A stretch of 64,000 bases of DNA from Siphonodentalium dalli (lineage: Eukaryota > Mollusca > Scaphopoda > Gadilida > Siphonodentaliidae). How positions within the stretch are numbered: the first letter of the stretch is position 1; every line of letters begins with the position of its first letter. Shown here in pieces: positions 51,101 through 63,091 of the stretch. The stretch covers positions 269,817,426-269,881,425 of the forward strand of contig CP136063.1 of assembly GCA_032622095.1 (NCBI GenBank), in the 5' to 3' direction. Position numbers and translations under genes: made by a program. The notes under the pieces are model-generated. The model had not been told where the DNA came from, ran no database searches, and worked only from the letters and a program-made list of their open reading frames with translations.

Positions 51101-52493
51101 CCATCTGCCTGTCATTATTAACATACATGACAAATTTCATGATAATCAGACGAACAGTACGACCTGTAGACCGCGCCAATCTATTTAATTTTGAAAGCAA
51201 AGATGGCTGCCAGCAGCCACGTTTTATGGCCAAATGACCCCAAAATGACTCATTCCCATCTACATGTCAATGTCAACATTCATGACAAATTTCATAATGA
51301 TATGACAAAAGTAAGGACCTGTAGCCTGTGCCAAAGGATTTAGTCATGCAAAGAGTAAAATCCAAGATGGCTGCTGGCGGCCATGTCTTTTGACCGAATG
51401 ACCCCAAAAGGACTCGTTCCCATTTACATGTCAAGGTCAACAGCCATGACAAATTTCATGAAGATCCGACCAAAGCTACGACCTGTAGCCCGCGCCGAAG
51501 GATTTAGTCATGCAAAGAGTAAAATCCAAGATGGCTACTGGTGGCCATGTTTTTTGGCCAAACTACCCCAAAATGACTCGTTCCCATCTGCCTGTCATTA
51601 TTAACATACATGACAAATTTCATGATAATCAGACGAACAGTACGACCTGTAGACCGCGCAAATCTATTTAATTTTTAAATCAAAGATGGCTGCCAGCGGC
51701 CATGTTTTTTGGCCAAATTACGCCAAAATGACTCATTCCCATCTACATGTCAATGTCAACATTCATGACAAATTTCATAATGATCTGACCAAAGTAAGGA
51801 CCTGTAGCCTGTGCCAAAGGATTTAGTCATGCAAAGAGTAAAATCCAAGATGGCTGCTGGCGGCCATGTCTTTTGACCGAATGACCCCAAAAGGACTCGT
51901 TCCCATTTACATGTCAAGGTCAACAGCCATGACAAATTTCATGAAGATCCGACCAAAGCTACGACCTGTAGCCCGCGCCGAAGGATTTAGTCATGCAAAG
52001 AGTAAAATCCAAGATGGCTACTGGTGGCCATGTTTTTTGGCCAAACTACCCCAAAATGACTCGTTCCCATCTGCCTGTCATTATTAACATACATGACAAA
52101 TTTCATGATAATCAGTCGAACAGTACGACCTGTAGACCGCGCCAATCTATTTAATTTTTAAATCAAAGATGGCTGCCAGCGGCCATGTTTTTTGGTCAAA
52201 TTGCGCCAAAATGACTCATTCCCATCTACATGTCAATGTCAACAATCATGACAAATTTCATAATGATCTGACCAAAGGAAGGACCTGTAGCCTGTGCCAA
52301 AGGATTTAGTCATGCAAAGAGTAAAATCTAAGATGGCTGCTGGCGGCCATGTCTTTTGACCGAATGACCCCAAAAGGACTCGTTCCCATTTACATGTCAA
52401 GGTCAACAGCCATGACAAATTTCATGAAGATCCGACCAAAGCTACGACCTGTAGCCCGCGCCAAATGATTTAGTCATGCAAAGATTAAAATCC
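45154..52493 (+). repeat. Expanded 15-trimer HOR, copy R2 (7,340 bp)
   Basis: C starts are 45154, 45638, 45955, 46439, 46921, 47404, 47886, 48506 and 48987, as in H1 up to C1c. There follow C2' 49600, C2 (gacgtcc) 50081, C1a (cagtcg) 50563, C2 51046 with the cagcagcc A after it, C1a 51528 and C1a (cagtcg) 52011. The length fits 15 x 482.5 - 164 + 130 + 130 + 7. Two truncated B monomers (48212 and 49306) are present. The B at about 49917-50080 is itself mosaic: 'cgttctcattt' from the C1c-preceding B, 'caagttcaac' from the gacgtcc-preceding B. Confidence 0.88.
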
Positions 52494-55400
52494 AAGATGC
52501 TCATGACGGCCATGTTTTTTGGCCAAACTACCCCAAAATGACTCGTTCCCATCTGACTGTCATTATTAACATACATGACAAATTTCATGATAATCAGACG
52601 AACAGTACGACCTGTAGACCGCGCCAATCTATTTAATTTTGAAATCAAAGATGGCTACCAGCGGCCATGTTTTTTAGCCAAATGACCCGAAAATGACTCA
52701 TTTCCCATCTGCATGTCAATGTCAACATTCATGACAAATTTCATAATAATCTGACCAAAGTTGAGACCGGTAGCCTGTGCCAAAGGATTTAGTCATGCAA
52801 AGAGTAAAATCCAAGATGGCTGCTGGCGGCCATGTCTTTTGACCGAATGACCCCAAAAGGACTCGTTCCCATTTACATGTCAAGGTCAACAGACATGACA
52901 TATTTCATGAAGATCCGACCAAAGCTACGACCTGTAGTCCGCGCCAAATGATTTAGTCATGCAAAGATTAAAATCCAAGATGCTCATGACGACCATGTTT
53001 TTTGGCCAAACAACCCCAAAATGACTCGTTCCCATCTGCCTGTCATTATTAACATACATGACAAATTTCATGATAATCAGACGAACAGTACGACCTGTAG
53101 ACCGCGCCAATCTATTTAATTTTGAAAGCAAAGATGGCTGCCAGCGGCCACGTTTTTGGCCAAATGACCCCAAAATGACTCATTCCCATCTACATGTCAA
53201 TGTCAACATTCATGACAAATTTCATAATGATATGACAAAAGTAAGGACCTGTAGCCTGTGCCAAAGGATTTAGTCATGCAAAGAGTAAAATCCAAGATGG
53301 CTACTGGTGGCCATGTTTTTTGGCCAAACTACCCCAAAATGACTCGTTCCCATCTGCCTGTCATTATTAACATACATGACAAATTTCATGATAATCAGAC
53401 GAACAGTACGACCTGTAGACCGCGCCAATCTATTTAATTTTTAAATCAAAGATGGCTGCCAGCGGCCATGTTTTTTTGGCCAAATTACGCCAAAATGACT
53501 CATTCCCATCTACATGTCAATGTCAACATTCATGACAAATTTCATAATGATCTGACCAAAGTAAGGACCTGTAGCCTGTGCCAAAGGATTTAGTCATGCA
53601 AAGAGTAAAATCTAAGATGGCTGCTGGCGGCCATGTCTTTTGACCGAATGACCCCAAAAGGACTCGTTCCCATTTACATGTCAAGTTTAACAGCCATGAC
53701 AAATTTCATGAAGATCCGACCAAAGCTACGACCTGTAGCCCGCGCCAAATGATTTAGTCATGCAAAGATTAAAATCCAAGATGCTCATGACGTCCATGTT
53801 TTTTGGCCAAACTACCCCAAAATGACTCGTTCCCATCTGCCTGTCATTATTAACATACATGACAAATTTCATGATAATCAGACGAACAGTACGACCTGTA
53901 GACCGCGCCAATCTATTTAATTTTGAAAGCAAAGATGGCTGCCAGCGGCCACGTTTTATGGCCAAATGACCCCAAAATGACTCATTCCCATCTACATGTC
54001 AATGTCAACATTCATGACAAATTTCATAATGATATGACAAAAGTAAGGACCTGTAGCCTGTGCCAAAGGATTTAGTCATGCAAAGAGTAAAATCCAAGAT
54101 GGCTGCTGGCGGCCATGTCTTTTGACCGAATGACCCCAAAAGGACTCGTTCCCATTTACATGTCAAGGTCAACAGCCATGACAAATTTCATGAAGATCCG
54201 ACCAAAGCTACGACCTGTAGCCCGCGCCGAAGGATTTAGTCATGCAAAGAGTAAAATCCAAGATGGCTACTGGTGGCCATGTTTTTTGGCCAAACTACCC
54301 CAAAATGACTCGTTCCCATCTGCCTGTCATTATTAACATACATGACAAATTTCATGATAATCAGACGAACAGTACGACCTGTAGACCGCGCCAATCTATT
54401 TAATTTTTAAATCAAAGATGGCTGCCAGCGGCCATGTTTTTTGGCCAAATTACGCCAAAATGACTCATTCCCATCTACATGTCAATGTCAACATTCATGA
54501 CAAATTTCATAATGATCTGACCAAAGTAAGGACCTGTAGCCTGTGCCAAAGGATTTAGTCATGCAAAGAGTAAAATCTAAGATGGCTGCTGGCGGCCATG
54601 TCTTTTGACCGAATGACCCCAAAAGGACTCGTTCCCATTTACATGTCAAGGTCAACAGCCATGACAAATTTCATGAAGATCCGACCAAAGCTACGACCTG
54701 TAGCCCGCGCCAAATGATTTAGTCATGCAAAGATTAAAATCCAAGATGCTCATGACGGCCATGTTTTTTGGCCAAACTACCCCAAAATGACTCGTTCCCA
54801 TCTGCCTGTCATTATTAACATACATGACAAATTTCATGATAATCAGACGAACAGTACGACCTGTAGACCGCGCCAATCTATTTAATTTTGAAAGCAAAGA
54901 TGGCTGCCAGCGGCCACGTTTTATGGCCAAATGACCCCAAAATGACTCATTCCCATCTACATGTCAATGTCAACATTCATGACAAATTTCATAATGATAT
55001 GACAAAAGTAAGGACCTGTAGCCTGTGCCAAAGGATTTAGTCATGCAAAGAGTAAAATCCAAGATGGCTGCTGGCGGCCATGTCTTTTGACCGAATGACC
55101 CCAAAAGGACTCGTTCCCATTTACATGTCAAGGTCAACAGCCATGACAAATTTCATGAAGATCCGACCAAAGCTACGACCTGTAGCCCGCGCCAAAGGAT
55201 TTAGTCATGCAGAGATTAAAATCCAAGATGCTCATGAGTCATGACGGCCATAATTTTTTGGCAAACTACCCCAAAATGACTCGTTCCCATCTGCCTGTCA
55301 TTATTAACATCCATGACAAATTTCATGATAATCAGACGAACAGTACGACCTGTAGACCGCGCCAATCTATTTAATTTTGAAATCAAAGATGGCTGCCAGC

Positions 55401-57291
55401 GGCCATGTTTTTTAGCCAAATGACCCCTAAATGACTCATTCCCCATCTACATGTCAATGTCAACATTCATGACAAATTTCATAATAATCTGACCAAAGTT
55501 AGGACCGGTAGCCTGTGCCAAAGGATTTAGTCATGCAAAGAGTAAAATCCAAGATGGCTGCTGGCGGCCATGTCTTTTGACCGAATGACCCCAAAAGGAC
55601 TCGTTCCCATTTACATGTCAAGGTCAACAGCCATGACAAATTTCATGAAGATCCGACCAAAGCTACGACCTGTAAAATCCAAGATGGCTGCTGGCGGCCA
55701 TGTCTTTTGACCGAATGACCCCAAAAGGACTCGTTCCCATTTACATGTCAAGGTCAACAGACATGACATATTTCATGAAGATCCGACCAAAGCTACGACC
55801 TGTAGCCCGCGCCAAATGATTTAGTCATGCAAAGATTAAAATCCAAGATGCTCATGACGACCATGTTTTTTGGCCAAACAACCCCAAAATGACTCGTTCC
55901 CATCTGCCTGTCATTATTAACATACATGACAAATTTCATGATAATCAGACGAACAGTACGACCTGTAGACCGCGCCAATCTATTTAATTTTGAAAGCAAA
56001 GATGGCTGCCAGCGGCCACGTTTTTGGCCAAATGATCCCAAAATGACTCATTCCCATCTACATGTCAATGTCAACATTCATGACAAATTTCATAATGATA
56101 TGACAAAAGTAAGGACCTGTAGCCTGTGCCAAAGGATTTAGTCATGCAAAGAGTAAAATCCAAGATGGCTGCTGGCGGCCATGTCTTTTGACCGAATGAC
56201 CCCAAAAGGACTCGTTCTCATTTACATGTCAAGGTCAACAGCCATGACAAATTTCATGAAGATCCGACCAAAGCTACGACCTGTAGCCCGCGCCGAAGGA
56301 TTTAGTCATGCAAAGAGTAAAATCCAAGATGGCTACTGGTGGCCATGTTTTTAGGCATAACGACCCCAAAATAACTCGTTGCCATCTACATGTCAATATT
56401 AACATCTTTGACAAATTTCATGATAATCAGACGAACAGTACGACATGTAGACCGCGCCAATCTATTTAATTTTTAAATCAAAGATGGCTGCCAGCGGCTT
56501 TTTTTTTTGGCCAAATTACGCCAAAATGACTCATTCCCATCTACATGTCAATGTCAACATTCATGACAAATTTCATAATGATCTGACCAAAGTAAGGACC
56601 TGTAGCCTGTGCCAAAGGATTTAGTCATGCAAAGAGTAAAATCCAAGATGGCTGCTGGCGGCCATGTCTTTTGACCGAATGACCCCAAAAGGACTCGTTC
56701 ACATTTACATGTCAAGGTCAACAGCCATGACAAATTTCATGAAGATCCGACCAAAGCTACGACCTGTAGCCCGCGCCGAAGGATTTAGTCATGCAAAGAG
56801 TAAAATCCAAGATGGCTACTGGTGGCCATGTTTTTTGGCCAAACTACCCCAAAATGACTCGTTCCCATCTGCCTGTCATTATTAACATACATGACAAATT
56901 TCATGATAATCAGTCGAACAGTACGACCTGTAGACCGCGCCAATCTATTTAATTTTTAAATCAAAGATGGCTGCCAGCGGCCATGTTTTTTGGTCAAATT
57001 GCGCCAAAATGACTCATTCCCATCTACATGTCAATGTCAACAATCATGACAAATTTCATAATGATCTGACCAAAGGAAGGACCTGTAGCCTGTGCCAAAG
57101 GATTTAGTCATGCAAAGAGTAAAATCTAAGATGGCTGCTGGCGGCCATGTCTTTTGACCGAATGACCCCAAAAGGACTCGTTCCCATTTACATGTCAAGG
57201 TCAACAGCCATGACAAATTTCATGAAGATCCGACCAAAGCTACGACCTGTAGCCCGCGCCAAATGATTTAGTCATGCAAAGATTAAAATCC
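52494..57291 (+). repeat. 10-trimer HOR, copy R3 (4,798 bp)
   Basis: C starts are 52494, 52977, 53294, 53778, 54260, 54743, 55225, 55845, 56326 and 56809, exactly the H1 series and length. The truncated B is at 55551-55680. Private variants are 'caagtttaac' near 53687, a T10 tract at 56499-56508 and 'cgttcacattt' near 56699. Confidence 0.92.
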
Positions 57292-59227
57292 AAGATGCCA
57301 TGACGGCCATGTTTTTTGGCCAAACTACCCCAAAATGACTCGTTCCCATCTGCCTGTCATTATTAACATACATGACAAATTTCATGATAATCAGACGAAC
57401 AGTACGACCTGTAGACCGCGCCAATCTATTTAATTTTGAAAGCAAAGATGGCTGCCAGCAGCCACGTTTTATGGCCAAATGACCCCAAAATGACTCATTC
57501 CCATCTACATGTCAATGTCAACATTCATGACAAATTTCATAATGATATGACAAAAGTAAGGACCTGTAGCCTGTGCCAAAGGATTTAGTCATGCAAAGAG
57601 TAAAATCCAAGATGGCTGCTGGCGGCCATGTCTTTTGACCGAATGACCCCAAAAGGACTCGTTCCCATTTACATGTCAAGGTCAACAGCCATGACAAATT
57701 TCATGAAGATCCGACCAAAGCTACGACCTGTAGCCCGCGCCGAAGGATTTAGTCATGCAAAGAGTAAAATCCAAGATGGCTACTGGTGGCCATGTTTTTT
57801 GGCCAAACTACCCCAAAATGACTCGTTCCCATCTGCCTGTCATTAATAACATACATGACAAATTTCATGATAATCAGACGAACAGTACGACCTGTAGACC
57901 GCGCAAATCTATTTAATTTTTAAATCAAAGATGGCTGCCAGCGGCCATGTTTTTTGGCCAAATTACGCCAAAATGACTCATTCCCATCTACATGTCAATG
58001 TCAACATTCATGACAAATTTCATAATGATCTGACCAAAGTAAGGACCTGTAGCCTGTGCCAAAGGATTTAGTCATGCAAAGAGTAAAATCTAAGATGGCT
58101 GCTGGCGGCCATGTCTTTTGACCGAATGACCCCAAAAGGACTCGTTCCCATTTACATGTCAAGGTCAACAGCCATGACAAATTTCATGAAGATCCGACCA
58201 AAGCTACGACCTGTAGCCCGCGCCAAATGATTTAGTCATGCAAAGATTAAAATCCAAGATGCTCATGACGGCCATGTTTTTTGGCCAAACTACCCCAAAA
58301 TGACTCGTTCCCATCTGCCTGTCATTATTAACATACATGACAAATTTCATGATAATCAGACGAACAGTACGACCTGTAGACCGCGCCAATCTATTTAATT
58401 TTGAAAGCAAAGATGGCTGCCAGCGGCCACGTTTTATGGCCAAATGACCCCAAAATGACTCATTCCCATCTACATGTCAATGTCAACATTCATGACAAAT
58501 TTCATAATGATATGAGTAAAGTAAGGACCTGTAGCCTGTGCCAAAGGATTTAGTCATGCAAAGAGTAAAATCCAAGATGGCTGCTGGCGGCCATGTCTTT
58601 TGACCGAATGACCCCAAAAGGACTCGTTCCCATTTACATGTCAAGGTCAACAGCCATGACAAATTTCATGAAGATCCGACAAAAGCTACGACCTGTAGCC
58701 CGCGCCAAAGGATTTAGTCATGCAGAGATTAAAATCCAAGATGCTCATGAGTCATGACGGCCATAATTTTTTGGCAAACTACCCCAAAATGACTCGTTCC
58801 CATCTGCCTGTCATTATTAACATCCATGACAAATTTCATGATAATCAGACGAACAGTACGACCTGTAGACCGCGCCAATCTATTTAATTTTGAAATCAAA
58901 GATGGCTGCCAGCGGCCATGTTTTTTAGCCAAATGACCCCAAAATGACTCATTCCCCATCTACATGTCAATGTCAACATTCATGACAAATTTCATAATAA
59001 TCTGACCAAAGTTAGGACCGGTAGCCTGTGCCAAAGGATTTAGTCATGCAAAGAGTAAAATCCAAGATGGCTGCTGGCGGCCATGTCTTTTGACCGAATG
59101 ACCCCAAAAGGACTCGTTCCCATTTACATGTCAAGGTCAACAGCCATGACAAATTTCATGAAGATCCGACCAAAGCTACGACCTGTAGCCCGCGCCGAAG
59201 GATTTAGTCATGCAAAGAGTAAAATCC
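57292..59227 (+). repeat. Transition trimers between HOR R3 and right tail
   Basis: C starts are 57292 C2 (2-bp loss: gatgccatgacgg), 57773 C1a, 58256 C2 and 58738 C3. The left array has only the C2 and C3 trimers here (16129, 16611), so 965 bp or two trimers differ between super-repeat copies. Private variants are cattaataac near 57845 and 'gatatgagtaaag' near 58514. Confidence 0.87.
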
Positions 59228-61159
59228 AAAATGGCTACTGGTGGCCATGTTTTTTTGGCATAACGACCCCAAAATAACTCGTTGCCATCTGCATGTCAAT
59301 ATTAACATCTGTGACAAATTTCATGATAATAAGACGAACAGTACGACCTGTAGACCGCGCCAATCTATTTAATTTTGAAATCAAAGATGGCTGCCAGCGG
59401 CCATGTTTTTTAGCCAAATGACCCCAAAATGACTCATTCCCCATCTACATGTCAATGTCAACATTCATGACAAATTTCATAATAATCTGAACAAAGTTAG
59501 GACCGGTAGCCTGTGCCAAAGGATTTAGTCATGCAAAGAGTAAAATCCAAGATGGCTGCTGGCGGCCATGTCTTTTGACCGAATGACCCCAAAAGGACTC
59601 GTTCCCATTTACATGTCAAGGTCAACAGACATGACATATTTCATGAAGATCCGACCAAAGCTACGACCTGTAGCCCGCGCCAAATGATTTAGTCATGCAA
59701 AGATTAAAATCCAAGATGCTCATGACGACCATGTTTTTTGGCCAAACTACCCCAAAATGACTCGTTCCCATCTGCCTGTCATTATTAACATACATGACAA
59801 ATATTATGATAATCAGACGAACAGTACGACCTGTAGACCGCGCCAATCTATTTAATTTTGAAAGCAAAGATGGCTGCCAGCGGCCACGTTTTTTGACCAA
59901 ATGACCCCAAAATGACTCATTCCCATCTACATGTCAATGTCAACATTCATGACAAATTTCATAATGATATGACAAAAGTAAGGACCTGTAGCCTGTGCCA
60001 AAGGATTTAGTCATGCAAAGAGTAAAATCCAAGATGGCTGCTGGCGGCCATGTCTTTTGACCGAATGACCCCAAAAGGACTCGTTCCCATTTACATGTCA
60101 AGGTCAACAGCCATGACAAATTTCATGAGAATCCGACCAAAGCTACGACCTGTAGCCCGCGCCGAAGGATTTAGTCATGCAAAGAGTAAAATCCAAGATG
60201 GCTACTGGTGGCCATGTTTTTTGGCATAACGACCCCAAAATAACTCGTTGCCATTTACATGTCAATATTAACATCTGTGACAAATTTCATGATAATCAGA
60301 CGAACAGTACTACCTGTAGACCGCGCCAATCTATTTAATTTTTAAATCAAAGATGGCTGCCAGCGGCCATGTTTTTTGGCCAAATTACGCCAAAATGACT
60401 CATTCCCATCTACATGTCAATGTCAACATTCATGACAAATTTCATAATGATCTGACCAAAGCAAGGACCTGTAGCCTGTGCCAAAGGATTTAGTCATGCA
60501 AAGAGTTAAATCTAAGATGGCTGCTGGCGGCCATGTCTTTTGACCGAATGACCCCAATAGGACTCGTTCCCATTTACATGTCAAGGTCAACAGCCATGAC
60601 AAATTTCATGAAGATCCGACCAAAGCTACGACCTGTAGCCCGCGCCAAATGATTTAGTCATGCAAAGATTAAAATCCAAGATGCTCATGACGGCCATGTT
60701 TTTTGGCCAAACTACCCCAAAATGACTCGTTCCCATCTGCCTGTCATTATTAACATACATGACAAATTTCATGATAATCAGACGAACAGTACGACCTGTA
60801 GACCGCGCCAATCTATTTAATTTTGAAAGCAAAGATGCCTGCCAGCGGCCACGTTTTATGGCCAAATGACCCCAAAATGACTCATTCCCATCTACATGTC
60901 AATGTGAACATTCATGACAAATTTCATAATGATAGGACAAAAGTAAGGACCTGTAGCCTGTGCCAAAGGATTTAGTCATGCAAAGAGTAAAATCCAAGAT
61001 GGCTGCTGGCGGCCATGTCTTTTGACCGAATGACCCCAAAAGGACTCGTTCCCATTTACATGTCAAGGTCAACAGCCATGACAAATTTCATGAAGATCCG
61101 ACCAAAGCTACGACCTGTAGCCCGCGCCGAAGGATTTAGTCATGCAAAGAGTAAAATCC
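59228..61159 (+). repeat. 4-trimer tail HOR, unit T1 (1,932 bp)
   Basis: The trimers have C1d (59228), C2' variant (59713), C1c-like (60195) and C2 (60678). Private variants are 'ctgcatgtcaatatt', 'gataataagacg', 'ctgaacaaag', 'aaatattatg' and 'gtactacctg'. The first four are shared with the left tail or partly so, indicating common descent. Confidence 0.9.
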
Positions 61160-63091
61160 AAAATGGCTACTGGTGGCCATGTTTTTTTGGCATAACGACC
61201 CCAAAATAACTCGTTGCCATCTACATGTCAATATTAACATCTGTGACAAATTTCATGATAATCAGACGAACAGTACGACCTGTAGACCGCGCCAATCTAT
61301 TTAATTTTGAAATCAAAGATGGCTGCCAGCGGCCATGTTTTTTAGCCAAATGACCCCAAAATGACTCATTCCCCATCTACATGTCAATGTCAACATTCAT
61401 GACAAATTTCATAATAATCTGACCAAAGTTAGGACCGGTAGCCTGTGCCAAAGGATTTAGTCATGCAAAGAGTAAAATCCAAGATGGCTGCTGGCGGCCA
61501 TGTCTTTTGACCGAATGACCCCAAAAGGACTCGTTCCCATTTACATGTCAAGGTCAACAGACATGACATATTTCATGAAGATCCGACCAAAGCTACGACC
61601 TGTAGCCCGCGCCAAATGATTTAGTCATGCAAAGATTAAAATCCAAGATGCTCATGACGACCATGTTTTTTGGCCAAACTACCCCAAAATGACTCGTTCC
61701 CATCTGCCTGTCATTATTAACATACATGACAAATTTTATGATAATCAGACGAACAGTACGACCTGTAGACCGCGCCAATCTATTTAATTTTGAAAGCAAA
61801 GATGGCTGCCAGCGGCCACGTTTTTTGACCAAATGACCCCAAAATGACTCATTCCCATCTACATGTCAATGTCAACATTCATGACAAATTTCATAATGAT
61901 ATGACAAAAGTAAGGACCTGTAGCCTGTGCCAAAGGATTTAGTCATGCAAAGAGTAAAATCCAAGATGGCTGCTGGCGGCCATGTCTTTTGACCGAATGA
62001 CCCCAAAAGGACTCGTTCCCATTTACATGTCAAGGTCAACAGCCATGACAAATTTCATGAGAATCCGACAAAAGCTACGACCTGTAGCCCGCGCCGAAGG
62101 ATTTAGTCATGCAAAGAGTAAAATCCAAGATGGCTACTGGTGGCCATGTTTTTTGGCATAACGACCCCAAAATAACTCGTTGCCATCTACATGTCAATAT
62201 TAACATCTGTGACAAATTTCATGATAATCAGACGAACAGTACGACCTGTAGACCGCGCCAATCTATTTAATTTTTAAATCAAAGATGGCTGCCAGCGGCC
62301 ATGTTTTTTGGCCAAATTACGCCAAAATGACTCATTCCCATCTACATGTCAATGTCAACATTCATGACAAATTTCATAATGATCTGACCAAAGCAAGGAC
62401 CTGTAGCCTGTGCCAAAGGATTTAGTCATGCAAAGAGTTAAATCTAAGATGGCTGCTGGCGGCCATGTCTTTTGACCGAATGACCCCAAAAGGACTCGTT
62501 CCCATTTACATGTCAAGGTCAACAGCCATGACAAATTTCATGAAGATCCGACAAAAGCTACGACCTGTAGCCCGCGCCAAATGATTTAGTCATGCAAAGA
62601 TTAAAATCCAAGATGCTCATGACGGCCATGTTTTTTGGCCAAACTACCCCAAAATGACTCGTTCCCATCTGCCTGTCATTATTAACATACATGACAAATT
62701 TCATGATAATCAGACGAACAGTACGACCTGTAGACCGCGCCAATCTATTTAATTTTGAAAGCAAAGATGCCTGCCAGCGGCCACGTTTTATGGCCAAATG
62801 ACCCCAAAATGACTCATTCCCATCTACATGGCAATGTGAACATTCATGACAAATTTCATAATGATAGGACAAAAGTAAGGACCTGTATCCTGTGCCAAAG
62901 GATTTAGTCATGCAAAGAGTAAAATCCAAGATGGCTGCTGGCGGCCATGTCTTTTGACAGAATGACCCCAAAAGGACTCGTTCCCATTTACATGTCAAGG
63001 TCAACAGCCATGACAAATTTCAAGAAGATCCGACCAAAGCTACGACCTGTAGCCCGCGCCAAAGGATTTAGTCATGCAGAGATTAAAATCC
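61160..63091 (+). repeat. 4-trimer tail HOR, unit T2 (1,932 bp)
   Basis: It has the same order and exactly the same length as T1, with C starts 61160, 61645, 62127 and 62610. It differs from T1 at roughly a dozen sites by eye, for example 'ctacatgtc', 'gataatcagacg', 'aaattttatg', 'ccccaaaagg', 'catggcaatgtg' and 'cctgtatcc'. It also has 'ttttgacagaatg' and 'ttcaagaag' in its last B. It is an older duplication than the 965-bp one in the left tail. Confidence 0.9.

Noticed and set aside
62558-63016. 152-codon open frame on the minus strand
   Set aside because: It spans parts of four monomers and its peptide is a run-on of frames seen hundreds of times in the array. It is open only because point variants removed the usual stops. 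It shows no domain or codon signal, and homologous repeats have stops in frame.
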